Assembly (NCBI RefSeq): GCF_025354435.1
Contig: NZ_JANXMU010000032.1
Span: 124,001 to 188,000, forward strand
Direction: 5' to 3'
Source: Rhodoferax sp.
GTDB taxonomy: Bacteria > Pseudomonadota > Gammaproteobacteria > Burkholderiales > Burkholderiaceae_C
DNA: 64,000 bases
Shown here: positions 18,303 through 29,060 of the stretch, piece after piece
How the letters are laid out: every line of letters begins with the position of its first letter
Position numbering within the stretch: the first letter of the stretch is position 1
Notes under the pieces: generated by a model
Told to the model about the DNA's origin: nothing
Databases searched by the model: none
Seen by the model: only the letters and a program-made list of their open reading frames with translations
Made by a program: the position numbers and the translations under genes

Positions 18303-19358
18303 ATGCCGCCGTCCACACCGCTCCTCCAAACCGCTGCCGGTCTGCTTTTGGCCGTGGCCAGCGCCCAGGCCCAAACCCAGACAGCGCCCAGCATCCAGCC
18401 GCACGGCGGCGTGTGGCCGGTGCAGGCCGGGTTCGACTTCGACCTGGGCAAAAAGAAGGAGCTGAAAACCCGCCAGTCGGTCAGCGGCATCGCCTGCAGC
18501 CTGGATACCAAAAATCAGCGCGTATGCCTGCTGGCGTTTGACGAGGGCGTGGAAGCCCGCTGGGCCACGCTGCACGACGCGGCGCTGGTGGCAGAGCCCG
18601 CCCCGCTGCTGTTGCGCGACAACACCGGTGAGCTGGATGCCGAGGGCGCAGCCACCGACGGGCGCAATTTTTACGTCACCGGCTCGCATTCGGCCAAGCG
18701 CAACAGCTGCGAAAGCAACCCGCACAGCCGCCACGTGATCCGCTTCCAACGCGACCCGGCCACGGGCCGCGCCCTGCGCAGTGCCGACGGCAAGCTGGTG
18801 GGCTATGCCGACACCGGGCGTTTGTGGAGCGTGATGCAAGCCCAGCCCGCGCTGCAGTCCTTTGCCCAGGAGCGCGCCTGCCTGGGCGCGGATGCCGGGG
18901 TCAACATCGAAGGCCTGGCCGTGCGCGATGGGCGCCTATACTTTGGCCTGCGCAGCATGGGGGCTGTGCTGGCGGTAGATGCCGATGCACTCTTCAGCCC
19001 CGCTGCTGCCGTGCAGGCCACGGTGACCCCGCTGGTCCTGGGCGCCGGGCGCGGCATCCGCGACATGGAAACCGTAGACAAAGGCTTTCTGCTGCTGGCC
19101 GGGCCGGACGATGTGGAAGCCCACCAAGGCGTGGGCTGGACCCTGGCCTGGTGGGACGGCAAACCCAGCCCCACCCCGGTCACGCCCAAGGTGTTGGCAT
19201 CGCTGGATCTGGGCAAAGTAAAGCTGCGCGACTGCGACAAAGAAATCAAGCTCGAGGCTCTGACCGTGCTAAAAGAAACGCCCAGCAGCTACGAGGTGCT
19301 GGTGCTGTCCGACGGGATGTGCGACGGCGGGCCGCTAGCGTTTACGGTGCCGAAGTAG
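18303..19358 (+). CDS. Exported DUF3616-like beta-propeller protein
   Basis: 351 residues from ATG 18303 (a GGAG lies about 9 bases upstream; the track TTG start is five codons earlier). A signal peptide ends near 'AVASAQAQT'. Repeated segments such as 'EGAATDGRNFYVTGSHS', 'IEGLAVRDGRLYFGLRS' and 'RGIRDMETVDKGFLLLAG' look like blades of a beta-propeller, fitting the DUF3616 family. Biochemical role unknown, presumably periplasmic. Its 3' end overlaps the convergent IclR gene by 17 bp. Confidence 0.75.
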   Translation: MPPSTPLLQTAAGLLLAVASAQAQTQTAPSIQPHGGVWPVQAGFDFDLGKKKELKTRQSVSGIACSLDTKNQRVCLLAFDEGVEARWATLHDAALVAEPAPLLLRDNTGELDAEGAATDGRNFYVTGSHSAKRNSCESNPHSRHVIRFQRDPATGRALRSADGKLVGYADTGRLWSVMQAQPALQSFAQERACLGADAGVNIEGLAVRDGRLYFGLRSMGAVLAVDADALFSPAAAVQATVTPLVLGAGRGIRDMETVDKGFLLLAGPDDVEAHQGVGWTLAWWDGKPSPTPVTPKVLASLDLGKVKLRDCDKEIKLEALTVLKETPSSYEVLVLSDGMCDGGPLAFTVPK

Positions 19359-20139
19359 CCAGCGTCAGCAGCGATAAAGCCCGCGCTGCATCCAGCAGAT
19401 AAGCCCGCGCGTCGTCTTCGGTGGGCCCGGCATGCCGGTCGATGCGGCGGATGTACGGGCACGTCAGCGCCGCCAGGGCGTTGCCGTCCACGCCCAAAAT
19501 CGGGTATGAAATATCCACCACGCCAAAAGACTGCAAGCTATTGCCCTGGCGGTAGCCGAGCCGCCGCACGGTGTCCAGCACGACCGCCAGGTCGGCACTG
19601 TCCATGGGCACTTCGCCGTCCAGCGTCGTGTGCTCGGCCAGCATGCGCGCGGTGCGTTCGGCATCGCTGAAGGCCAGCAGCACGTGGCCCGAGGCCGAAT
19701 CCACCAGACCCACGCGTGCGCCTAGCCGGGTGGACATGCCCCAGGCGCTGGGGCCGTTGACCTGGGCGGTGATCAACACGCTGCCCCGGTCGTACACACC
19801 CATGTGGCAAGACTGCTCGGCCCGCTGGGCAAACACATCCATCAGCGGCAGCGCCTGCGAGACCAGGCGGTTCAGCGGTGGGTGCATGTGGGCCAGGGCA
19901 AACAGCTTCAGGCTCAGCGCATAGCGGTCGCCCGAGACCGATCGCATTACGTACTGGCGCATCACCAGCCGCTCCAGCATGCGGTAGATCTCGCTGGCAC
20001 CGCGGTCCATGGCTTTGACGATTTCGGCCCGGGTCAGGCCCTGGGGTTGGCTGGCCAGCAGCTCCAGAATGTCCAAGCCTTTGTCGAGTGCGGGGGCGCG
20101 GTAGCGGTCGTCCGGTGCCACCTTGTCTGCTTTAGTCAT
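19342..20139 (-). CDS. IclR-family transcriptional regulator
   Basis: 265 residues from ATG 20139 (MTKADK). An N-terminal winged HTH ('LDILELLASQPQGLTRAEIVKAMDRGASEIYRMLERL' region) is followed by the IclR GAF-like effector domain with 'DSASGHVLLAFSD'. The track start would add 23 residues. It is divergent from the sugar ABC/L-fucose operon and most likely controls it, with L-fucose or a downstream acid as effector (inference). Confidence 0.88.
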   Translation of the reverse strand: MTKADKVAPDDRYRAPALDKGLDILELLASQPQGLTRAEIVKAMDRGASEIYRMLERLVMRQYVMRSVSGDRYALSLKLFALAHMHPPLNRLVSQALPLMDVFAQRAEQSCHMGVYDRGSVLITAQVNGPSAWGMSTRLGARVGLVDSASGHVLLAFSDAERTARMLAEHTTLDGEVPMDSADLAVVLDTVRRLGYRQGNSLQSFGVVDISYPILGVDGNALAALTCPYIRRIDRHAGPTEDDARAYLLDAARALSLLTLATSAP

Positions 20140-20228
20140 AAATGTAATTAGTTGTTGAGGGAAAGTACCGAGACGCGCGGCCTGCTTCACGCCATAGTAT
20201 TGCGCCAATGTTCATCCATGAACACTTT

Positions 20229-20248
20229 GTTTGCATATAAATACAAAC
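20229..20248. promoter_or_regulatory. Probable IclR operator
   Basis: Inverted repeat GTTTGCAT-ATAA-ATACAAAC (7 of 8 arm positions match) in the IclR/ABC intergenic region, overlapping a TATAAAT-like -10 element. It lies 26 bp upstream of the ABC operon start codon, so binding would block transcription. Confidence 0.5.
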
Positions 20249-20249
20249 C

Positions 20250-20268
20250 CCTATACCTCCTCTATAGG
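20250..20268. promoter_or_regulatory. Short palindrome before the ABC operon
   Basis: CCTATA-N7-TATAGG perfect 6 bp arms directly upstream of the ATPase start codon, adjacent to the longer palindrome. It may be a second operator half or an mRNA leader hairpin that covers the ribosome site. Confidence 0.35.
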
Positions 20269-20273
20269 ACCGC

Positions 20274-21788
20274 ATGGCAGCACTCATAAGCATCACCCAT
20301 CTGAGCAAGTCGTTCCCCGGCGTGAAGGCGCTGAACGATTGCCAGTTTGAACTGGCCCCCGGCGAGGTGCATGCGCTGATGGGGGAAAACGGCGCAGGCA
20401 AATCCACGCTGATGAAGGTGCTGGCAGGCGTGTACACCAAGGACGCAGGCGAGATCCAGATGGACGGGAAAGCCGTGGACATCCCCACGCCGCGCGCAGC
20501 GCAGGCTTTAGGGATCGGCATCATCCACCAGGAGCTGAACCTGATGAACCACCTCAGCGCCGCGCAAAACATCTTCATCGGGCGCGAACCCATGGGGCGC
20601 TTTGGCCTGTTTGTGGACCAGCAAAAGATGGTGGATGACACCCAAACCATCTTCGACCGCCTGCACCTGCAACTGGACCCGCGCGTCGAGGTAGGCGAGC
20701 TCACCGTGGCCAAGCAGCAGATGGTGGAGATTGCCAAGGCGCTGTCATTCGACTCCCGCGTGCTGATCATGGACGAGCCCACCGCCGCGCTGAACAACGC
20801 CGAGATCGACGACCTGTTTCGCATCATCCGCCAGCTGAAAAGCCAGGGCGTGGGCATTGTCTATATCTCGCACAAGATGGACGAGCTCAAGGTCATCAGC
20901 GACCGCGTCACCGTGATGCGCGACGGCGAATACATCGGCACCGTACCCACCGCCACCACCAGTATGGACACCATCATCGGCATGATGGTGGGCCGCGCCT
21001 TGGAAGTGCACCAGCCGGTGGCCTACGCCCATACAGGCGACAGCGATGCCGTGATGCTGGAAGTCAAGGGCTTGAACCGGGGCCGCAGCATCAAGGACGT
21101 GAGCTTTAGCGTGCGCAAGGGCGAGATTCTGGGCTTTGCCGGGCTGATGGGCGCGGGCCGCACCGAGGTGGCGCGGGCCATCTTTGGGGCCGATGCGCGC
21201 GACGCGGGCGAGATCCGGGTCAAAGGCCAGGTGGTGGACATCAAAGCCCCCAGCGACGCGGTCAGGTTCGGCATTGGCTATTTATCCGAAGACCGCAAAC
21301 GCTACGGTCTGGCCACCGGCATGGACGTGCAGTCCAACATCCTGCTGGCCAACTTGAAAAGTTTTGTGTCTATGGGCTTCTGGCTCAAGCGCAATGACAT
21401 TGAAGCCGTGACGCAGAAATACGTGGGCCAGTTGGGTATCAAAACCCCGTCCATCTTCCAGCGCGCCGGGCTGCTGTCGGGCGGCAACCAGCAAAAAATT
21501 GTGATTGCCAAATGGCTGCTGCGCGACTGCGAGGTGCTGTTTTTTGACGAGCCCACGCGCGGCATCGACGTAGGGGCCAAGGCTGAAATCTACAAGCTGC
21601 TGCACGCCTTGGCCGAGCAGGGCCGCGCCATTGTGATGATCTCCAGCGAGCTGCCCGAGGTGCTGCGCATGAGCCACCGCATTGTAGTGATGTGCGAGGG
21701 CCGCATCACCGGCGAGCTGTCTGCGGCCGAAGCCACCCAAGAAAAAATCATGCAACTCGCCACACAGCGCGAAGTGCCCGCACATTGA
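20274..21788 (+). CDS. Sugar ABC transporter ATP-binding protein (RbsA/AraG type)
   Basis: 504 residues with two fused ABC domains. First: Walker A 'GENGAGKST', '[13 protein letters not shown]' signature region, Walker B '[11 protein letters not shown]'. Second: Walker A degenerate '[13 protein letters not shown]', signature '[15 protein letters not shown]', Walker B '[14 protein letters not shown]'. The degenerate second site is normal for the CUT2 family. It energises import of a monosaccharide, inferred to be L-fucose from the downstream enzymes. First gene of the operon. Confidence 0.95.
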   Translation: MAALISITHLSKSFPGVKALNDCQFELAPGEVHALMGENGAGKSTLMKVLAGVYTKDAGEIQMDGKAVDIPTPRAAQALGIGIIHQELNLMNHLSAAQNIFIGREPMGRFGLFVDQQKMVDDTQTIFDRLHLQLDPRVEVGELTVAKQQMVEIAKALSFDSRVLIMDEPTAALNNAEIDDLFRIIRQLKSQGVGIVYISHKMDELKVISDRVTVMRDGEYIGTVPTATTSMDTIIGMMVGRALEVHQPVAYAHTGDSDAVMLEVKGLNRGRSIKDVSFSVRKGEILGFAGLMGAGRTEVARAIFGADARDAGEIRVKGQVVDIKAPSDAVRFGIGYLSEDRKRYGLATGMDVQSNILLANLKSFVSMGFWLKRNDIEAVTQKYVGQLGIKTPSIFQRAGLLSGGNQQKIVIAKWLLRDCEVLFFDEPTRGIDVGAKAEIYKLLHALAEQGRAIVMISSELPEVLRMSHRIVVMCEGRITGELSAAEATQEKIMQLATQREVPAH

Positions 21789-21805
21789 AAACAAAGAGCC
21801 GCTAC

Positions 21806-22801
21806 ATGTCCAACCTGTCCCCCGCCCAACGCCTCAAAGCCGCCCTGTTCAGCCAAAGCACCCGGCAAAAGCTGCTGGCCTTTACCAGCCTGGTGGGGCT
21901 GATGGTATTTTTCAGCGCCGCCTCGCCCAACTTCTTGCAAACCGACAACCTGGTCGGCATCCTGCAGGCCACGGCGGTCAACGGCGTGCTGGCGATTGCC
22001 TGCACCTTCGTCATCATCACCTCGGGAATCGACCTGTCGGTGGGCACGCTGATGACGTTTTGCGCGGTGATGGCCGGGGTCTTCATGACCTACTGGGGCC
22101 TGCCCATGTACCTGGGCGTGGCGGCGGCAATTGTGTTTGGCGCGCTGGCGGGCTGGGTGTCGGGTTTTTTGATCGCCAAGCTGAAGATCCCGCCTTTTAT
22201 TGCCACGCTGGGCATGATGATGCTGCTCAAAGGTTTGTCATTGGTGATCTCGGGCACCAAGCCGATTTACTTCAACGACACGCCGAATTTCTCGTATATC
22301 TCGCAAGAGTCGCTGATCGGCTATTTCTTCCCCAGCCTGCCGATTCCCAACGCGGTGCTAATTCTGTTCGTGGTAGCGATTGTTTCTAGCCTGATTTTGA
22401 ATAAAACTATTTTGGGCAGCTACACCTTTGCATTAGGCAGTAACGAAGAAGCTGTGCGTTTATCCGGTGTAAATGTAGACCGCTGGAAAATAATTATCTA
22501 TTCGCTTAACGGCGCCATTTGCGGTATTGCCGGTTTGCTGATTGCCTCGCGCCTTAACTCCGCCCAGCCCGCTTTGGGGCAAGGCTACGAGCTGGATGCG
22601 ATCGCGGCGGTGGTGATTGGAGGCACTTCACTTAGCGGCGGTGCGGGCACGATATTGGGAACCATTATTGGAGCCTTCATCATGAGCGTATTGACCAACG
22701 GGCTGCGTATTATGTCGGTAGCACAGGAATGGCAAACCGTGATTACCGGGATCATCATTATTTTGGCGGTGTATGCCGATATTTTAAGGAGGCGCAAATA
22801 A
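21806..22801 (+). CDS. Sugar ABC transporter permease (RbsC type)
   Basis: 331 residues from ATG 21806 (MSNLSPAQ); the track start is 38 codons earlier inside the ATPase gene. Eight to ten hydrophobic segments. Characteristic 'ITSGIDLSVGTLM' and 'IAAVVIGGTSLSGGAGTI' motifs of the BPD_transp_2 family. It forms the membrane channel with the RbsA-like ATPase. Its last third, from about 22360, switches to visibly AT-richer codons than the first two thirds. Confidence 0.94.
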   Translation: MSNLSPAQRLKAALFSQSTRQKLLAFTSLVGLMVFFSAASPNFLQTDNLVGILQATAVNGVLAIACTFVIITSGIDLSVGTLMTFCAVMAGVFMTYWGLPMYLGVAAAIVFGALAGWVSGFLIAKLKIPPFIATLGMMMLLKGLSLVISGTKPIYFNDTPNFSYISQESLIGYFFPSLPIPNAVLILFVVAIVSSLILNKTILGSYTFALGSNEEAVRLSGVNVDRWKIIIYSLNGAICGIAGLLIASRLNSAQPALGQGYELDAIAAVVIGGTSLSGGAGTILGTIIGAFIMSVLTNGLRIMSVAQEWQTVITGIIIILAVYADILRRRK

Positions 22802-22862
22802 CCCACGAGTACTTCACGCACCCCATAGCAGTTTCGATACCTATAATATTTGGAGATACGAC

Positions 22863-23810
22863 ATGATTTTTAAAAAACAACTGATTTGCCTTGCCGTTGG
22901 TTTTAGCTTGACTTCTTTATTCACCGGCAAAAGCTTTGCAGCCGATGAAATTTACATTCCGCTGGTGTCCAAGGGCTTCCAGCACCAGTTCTGGCAGGCC
23001 GTAAAGCAAGGTGCCGACCAGGCCGGTAAAGACCTGAAGGTCAAAGTCACCTTTGAAGGCCCAGAGACCGAAGCCATGGTGGACAAGCAAATCGACATGC
23101 TGTCCTCGGCCCTGGCCAAGAAGCCCTCCGCCATCGGCTTTGCCGCGCTGGACAGCCAGGCCGCCATTCCGCTGCTGAAAAAAGCCCAGGCCGCGCACAT
23201 CCCGGTCGTGGCCTTTGACTCGGGCGTGGACAGCGACATTCCTGTGACCACCGCCACCACCGACAACAAGGCCGCTGCCGCCCTGGCTGCCGACAAGATG
23301 GCCGGCCTGATCGGTAAAGCCGGTGAAGTGGCCCTGGTGGTGCACGACCAGACCAGCCGTACCGGTGTAGACCGGCGCGACGGCTTTGTGGAGCGCATCA
23401 AATCGACCTATCCCAACATCAAGATTGTCAGCGTGCAATACGGCGGCGGCGACCAGTTGAAGTCCACCGAAATCACCAAGTCCATCCTGCAAGCCAACCC
23501 CAACATCAAAGGCATTTTTGGTGCCAATGAAGGTTCGGCCATCGGCGTGCTGAATGGTGCCAAAGAGATGAAGCGCAACATCGTCATCATCGGCTACGAC
23601 TCGGGCAAGCAGCAAAAAGAAGCCGTGCGCAGCGGTGCCATGGCCGGTGCCATCACCCAAAACCCAGTGGGCATTGGCTACAAAACCGTTGAAGCCGCCG
23701 TGAAGGCACTCAAGGGCGAAAAACTGCCCAAGATCATCGACACCGGCTTCTACTTCTACGACAAGTCCAACATCGACGATCCCAAGATCGCCGCCGTGTT
23801 GTACGACTAA
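22863..23810 (+). CDS. Sugar ABC transporter substrate-binding protein
   Basis: 315 residues of the Peripla_BP_4/ribose-binding type. Signal peptide 'MIFKKQLICLAVGFSL' ending near 'KSFAAD'. 'FQHQFWQAVKQGADQAGKDL' and 'IGFAALDSQAAIPLLKKAQAAHIPVVAFDSGV' are family typical. Start ATG has GGAG nine bases upstream. It captures the sugar in the periplasm. A strong terminator follows, which would allow it to be made at higher level than the catabolic genes behind it. Confidence 0.94.
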   Translation: MIFKKQLICLAVGFSLTSLFTGKSFAADEIYIPLVSKGFQHQFWQAVKQGADQAGKDLKVKVTFEGPETEAMVDKQIDMLSSALAKKPSAIGFAALDSQAAIPLLKKAQAAHIPVVAFDSGVDSDIPVTTATTDNKAAAALAADKMAGLIGKAGEVALVVHDQTSRTGVDRRDGFVERIKSTYPNIKIVSVQYGGGDQLKSTEITKSILQANPNIKGIFGANEGSAIGVLNGAKEMKRNIVIIGYDSGKQQKEAVRSGAMAGAITQNPVGIGYKTVEAAVKALKGEKLPKIIDTGFYFYDKSNIDDPKIAAVLYD

Positions 23811-23826
23811 AGCCTGACGGTTTTTC

Positions 23827-23856
23827 GAGGCTCCTGCGGGAGCCTCCTCCTTTTTT
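23827..23856 (+). terminator. Rho-independent terminator after the binding-protein gene
   Basis: Stem GAGGCTCC-tgcg-GGAGCCTC followed closely by a run of seven T. It lies between the binding protein and the dehydratase, so it is either an operon-internal attenuator or a true end with a new promoter downstream. Confidence 0.85.
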
Positions 23857-23879
23857 TCTTCATTCTTAAGAGCCCCCGC

Positions 23880-25156
23880 ATGCCTGTCATCCAATCCCTG
23901 CGCGCCATCGACCTGCGCTTCCCCACCTCGCAGCACCTGGACGGCTCGGATGCGATGAACCCGGACCCCGACTATTCCGCCGCCTACGTCATCCTGGAAA
24001 CCGACCAGCCCGGCCTGAATGGCCACGGCCTGACCTTCACCATCGGCCGCGGCAACGACATCTGCTGCGCCGCCATCCACGCCATGCAGCACCTGGTGGT
24101 AGGCCTGGACCTGGACTGGATAGTGGCCGACATGGGCCGTTTCTGGCGCCACATCACCTCCGACAGCCAACTGCGTTGGATCGGCCCCGACAAAGGCGCG
24201 ATCCACCTGGCCACCGGCGCGGTGGTCAACGCCGTGTGGGACCTGTGGGCCAAATCGGTGGGCAAGCCGGTGTGGCAACTGGTGGGCGAAATGAGCCCCG
24301 AAGAGCTGGTGCGCTGCATCGACTTTCGCTACATCACCGACTGCATCACCCCCGATGAAGCCCTGGCCCTGCTGACCGAGCGCGCCGTAGGCAAGGCCGA
24401 GCGCCTGGCCACCTTGCAGCGCGAAGGCTACCCCTGCTACACCACCTCCGCCGGCTGGTTGGGCTATGGCGATGAAAAGCTGCGCCGCCTGTGCCAGGAA
24501 GCGGTAGACGCGGGCTTCAACCACGTCAAGCTCAAGGTAGGCCGCGACAAGGCCGACGACATCCGCCGCCTGCGCATCGCCCGCGAAGTGCTGGGCCCGG
24601 ACCGGCATTTGATGATCGATGCCAACCAGGTCTGGGACGTGGGCCAGGCGGTGGACTGGCTGAAAGACCTGGCCTTTGCCAAACCCTGGTTCATCGAAGA
24701 ACCCACCAGCCCCGACGATATCGAAGGCCACCGCGTGATCCGCGAAAGCATCGCACCGATGCAGGTCGCCACTGGCGAAATGTGCCAAAACCGCATCATG
24801 TTCAAGCAGTTCATCATGCGCGGCGCGATTGACGTGGTGCAGATCGACTCCTGCCGCCTCGGCGGTGTCAACGAAATCCTGGCCGTCATGCTGATGGCCG
24901 CCAAATACAACCTGCCGGTGTGCCCGCACGCGGGCGGCGTGGGCCTGTGCGAGTACGTGCAGCACCTGTCGATGATCGACTTTCTCAGCATCGCCGGCAC
25001 CCGTGAAGGCCGCGTCATCGAGTACGTGGACCATCTGCACGAACATTTCAAAGAGCCCTGCGTCATCCAGAACGCGGCTTACATGCCACCCACTGCGGCA
25101 GGCTTCTCCATCGAAATGCTGCCCGAGACCTTGGTGCAGTACGCCTTCAAAAAGTA

Positions 25157-25157
<1 letters not shown>
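23880..25157 (+). CDS. L-fuconate dehydratase (enolase superfamily)
   Basis: 425 residues, mandelate racemase/muconate lactonizing enolase family. The second catalytic lysine motif 'HVKLKVGRDKADD', metal ligands 'LMIDANQVWD', 'WFIEEPTSPDDI' and 'ATGEMCQNR', and a late histidine in 'PHAGGVGL' all fit the FucD subgroup. It dehydrates L-fuconate to 2-keto-3-deoxy-L-fuconate. Its TAA overlaps the ATG of the lactonase by one base. The fucose-specific call is supported by both flanking lactonase and dehydrogenase genes. Confidence 0.9.
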
Positions 25158-26808
<1,651 letters not shown>

Positions 26809-26812
26809 AGCA

Positions 26813-26872
26813 GAATTTATAAGAAATAGGCCGCTAGCGCATGTTCCACCTACGCTAGTAGCTATTATTTTA
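26813..26872 (+). repeat. R1 repeat copy
   Basis: 'aatttataagaaataggcc' followed by 'gctagcgcatgttccacct' and 'acgctagtagctattatttt'. It fills the gap between the SDR stop and the convergent pirin stop. Confidence 0.85.
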
Positions 26873-26876
26873 GGAG

Positions 26877-27761
26877 TTACGCCTGTGGAGGGCGTTTTTC
26901 AGGCAGCGGGATAAATTCCGCATCGCCCGGCACCTGGCCCAGGCGCTGGGCTTGCCAGTCGCCCTCGGCTTGCAGGATGCGTTCCTTGCGGCTGGAAACG
27001 AAGTTCCAGCTGATGAAGCGGTGGCCGTCCAGCGCATCGCCGCCGATCACCAGCAGCCGGGTCGCGGCGGTGGCTCGGATCTGCGTGGTCACACCGGGCT
27101 GCAGCAGCGCCAGGGTGCGGGCGGCCAGCACCGCGCCATCCACCTCTACATCGCCATCCACCGGGTACACGGCCAGCTCCTGCGCCAGCGGCGGCAGGTC
27201 CAGCAGGCCACCGGCGGGCAGCGTGATGTCAAGGTACAAAGTGGGCGCAAAGGTGGCCACTGGAGACGTTTTGCCCCAGGCCTGGCCGATCAGCACGCGC
27301 ACCTGGGCATCGCCCACGGCCAGCTCGGGAATGTCGGCGGCGGGGGTGTGGGTGAAGCTGGGCTCCACCTCTTCGAATGCTTGCGGCAACGCGGCCCAGA
27401 GCTGGATGCCGTGGTTGGTGTAGGCACTGGCGGCTAGCGCAGGCGGTGGCCGCTCGGAATGGACGATGCCGCGCCCGGCGGTCATCCAGTTGATGGCACC
27501 CGGGGCGATTTGTTGCACATAGCCCAGGCTGTCACTGTGCAGCATCGCGCCTTCGAATAAATAGGTGACCGTGGCCAGCCCGATGTGCGGGTGCGGGCGC
27601 ACCGCGTGGCCGCCGCCGGGATGCACGGTCACCGGACCGAAGTGGTCAAAAAACAAAAACGGACCGACCGACTGCCGCGCCGCGGCGGGCAGCACTCGGC
27701 GCACCACAAAACCGCCCCCCAAGTCTTTGGCATGGCCGGTGAGTTGCAGGGTGATGGGCAT
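26877..27761 (-). CDS. Pirin-family protein
   Basis: 294 residues of the bicupin pirin family. 'RPHPHIGLATVTYLFEG' and 'AGRGIVHSERP' hold the metal-binding histidines. A pirin C-terminal domain follows with 'FISWNFVSSRKERI'. Start ATG has AGGAG nine bases upstream. Some pirins are quercetinases and others are redox-sensing cofactors; which applies here is unknown. It follows a flavodoxin-like gene on the same strand, with a large hairpin between them. Confidence 0.88.
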   Translation of the reverse strand: MPITLQLTGHAKDLGGGFVVRRVLPAAARQSVGPFLFFDHFGPVTVHPGGGHAVRPHPHIGLATVTYLFEGAMLHSDSLGYVQQIAPGAINWMTAGRGIVHSERPPPALAASAYTNHGIQLWAALPQAFEEVEPSFTHTPAADIPELAVGDAQVRVLIGQAWGKTSPVATFAPTLYLDITLPAGGLLDLPPLAQELAVYPVDGDVEVDGAVLAARTLALLQPGVTTQIRATAATRLLVIGGDALDGHRFISWNFVSSRKERILQAEGDWQAQRLGQVPGDAEFIPLPEKRPPQA

Positions 27762-27798
27762 GGTCGGGCTCCTAGGGGGTCAACAGTTAACGTGAAAC

Positions 27799-27843
27799 AA
27801 CTTTCATGGCTCAGGGTGCTCAGCACCCCGAGCCATGAAAGTT
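27799..27843 (-). terminator. Long hairpin at the 3' end of the flavodoxin-like gene
   Basis: Arms AACTTTCATGGCTC / GAGCCATGAAAGTT enclose GGGTGCT/AGCACCC, making an almost perfect ~45 bp palindrome. One arm contains the stop codon of the flavodoxin-like gene. There is no clean T-run, so it could be an mRNA-stabilising or processing structure, not a classical terminator. Confidence 0.6.
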
Positions 27844-28396
27844 AGGCCAGAAATTTAGCAGTGATATCCGCAACACGTTTGCCGTAGAGCTTAGCGGTGT
27901 CCAGGTCGCCTTGCGACATTTCTGCGGGGCTGCTGTCTGAAGGGGACTGCACCAGCACGCCCACCGAACCGCCCAGGTTGTTGATGTCGTTGCGGGTCGC
28001 GGCCTTGGTGTTGCTGGGCATGTGGCCCAGGCTGACCCAGATGCCGCCTTGCTGCGAAGCCAGGGTTTGCAGATAGATCAAGGTGACTTGCTTGTCGCCG
28101 CTGAAGCTGGCGCTGTTGGTGAAGCCGCCAAACACTTTGTCTTTCCAGGCGCTGGTGAACCAGGCCTTGCTGGTGGCATCGGCAAATTTCTTGAACTGCC
28201 AGCTCGGGCCACCCATGTAGGTGGGGGTGCCGAAGATGATGGCATCGGCGGCGTTGAGCGATGCCCAACCGGCTTCGGACAGATTGCCCTCGGCATCGAT
28301 GGCGATCAGCTCAGCGCTGGCGCCTTCGGCCACGGCCTGGGCTACGCGCTGGGTGTGGCCGTAGCCAGAGTGGTACACAACAACAGTTTTGGTCAT
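27842..28396 (-). CDS. Flavodoxin-fold NAD(P)H:quinone oxidoreductase (WrbA-like)
   Basis: 184 residues. 'VVYHSGYGHTQRVAQAVAEGA' is the FMN phosphate loop. 'IIFGTPTYMGGPSWQFKKFADAT' and 'GFTNSASFSGDKQVTL' are typical of the WrbA/NADPH-dependent FMN reductase group. It reduces quinones by two electrons, avoiding semiquinones. It is transcribed toward a pirin; an R2 repeat and a DoxX gene lie upstream. Shorter than E. coli WrbA (198 residues), so I leave the symbol empty. Confidence 0.87.
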   Translation of the reverse strand: MTKTVVVYHSGYGHTQRVAQAVAEGASAELIAIDAEGNLSEAGWASLNAADAIIFGTPTYMGGPSWQFKKFADATSKAWFTSAWKDKVFGGFTNSASFSGDKQVTLIYLQTLASQQGGIWVSLGHMPSNTKAATRNDINNLGGSVGVLVQSPSDSSPAEMSQGDLDTAKLYGKRVADITAKFLA

Positions 28397-28459
28397 ACAG
28401 ACTTTCTAGGGTGGGTTAAAACAACGAACGGGAAATACTTTAAACGAGACGGCTATTCA

Positions 28460-28557
28460 CCAGAAACACCGCAGAACTGGCTTTGCCAGGCTGCTGGTGT
28501 TGCCCCCTGCGAGGGGGTTGGCGAAAGATGCGAAGCACTGCAGTCTGGGGGTGTGCC
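28460..28557 (-). repeat. R2 structured 3'-UTR repeat, copy B
   Basis: On the minus strand it begins directly at the doxX stop codon and reads in the sense orientation. Same ~100 bp unit as copies A and C, with the plain cccccTCGCAggggg hairpin and the AACACC...GGTGTT nested stem. Confidence 0.88.
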
Positions 28558-28962
28558 TTATCGCTTGGCGTCCAGGCTCCAGGCACCGGCACCCCAGGCG
28601 GCCAGGGTCAACAGGCCACCTACGACGGCGATGTTCTTGATGAACAGCAGCTGCGTCACCATCACGGCCTCGGCAGGCACCGCCCAGTAGGCGTGAAAGA
28701 AGAAGCTGGCTACCAGGGTGAAACCGGCCAGAATCAGCGCCGCCCAGCGGGTGCCCAGGCCGAAAATCAGCGCCAGGCCGCCCAGCACTTCGACCGGAAT
28801 CGCGGCCAGCGCGCCTAACGTGGGGAACGGCAGGCCTACCGAGGCGATGTAGCCCACGGTGCCCGCAAAGCCAGTGATTTTGCTGATACCGGCAGGCAGA
28901 AACAGGGCGGCCAGCAGCAGGCGGCCTACGAAGCTCAGGGGGTTTTGGAGGGTTTTGAACAT
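28558..28962 (-). CDS. DoxX-family membrane protein
   Basis: 134 residues with four hydrophobic segments ('FVGRLLLAALFLPAGISKI', 'LAAIPVEVLGGLALIFGLG', 'LILAGFTLVASFFFH', 'NIAVVGGLLTLAAWG'). This is the DoxX/YphA layout, often linked to quinone or thiol-redox functions. It sits among pirin and quinone-reductase genes, all on the minus strand. Start ATG at 28962 with GAAAG eight bases upstream. Precise role unknown. Confidence 0.88.
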   Translation of the reverse strand: MFKTLQNPLSFVGRLLLAALFLPAGISKITGFAGTVGYIASVGLPFPTLGALAAIPVEVLGGLALIFGLGTRWAALILAGFTLVASFFFHAYWAVPAEAVMVTQLLFIKNIAVVGGLLTLAAWGAGAWSLDAKR

Positions 28963-28988
28963 GGTTTTCTTTCAGAGTGAGGTGAATA

Positions 28989-29048
28989 GGACTTACGCAG
29001 CGCCCCTGTATCGCCCTTCGGACTTACAGGGGGAACTTGCGTAAGTCC
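28989..29048. repeat. R3 palindromic element, copy 1
   Basis: 60 bp palindrome with ends GGACTTACGCA...TGCGTAAGTCC and inner CCCCTGTA...TACAGGGG. A related element is at 29783-29842 on the other side of the pirin gene. Looks like a non-autonomous palindromic mobile element. Confidence 0.8.
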
Positions 29049-29060
29049 CGGTTAAAAAAT

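Noticed and set aside
22917-25046. 709-residue minus-strand ORF
   Set aside because: Shadow of the binding-protein and dehydratase genes, with no ribosome site and low-complexity composition.
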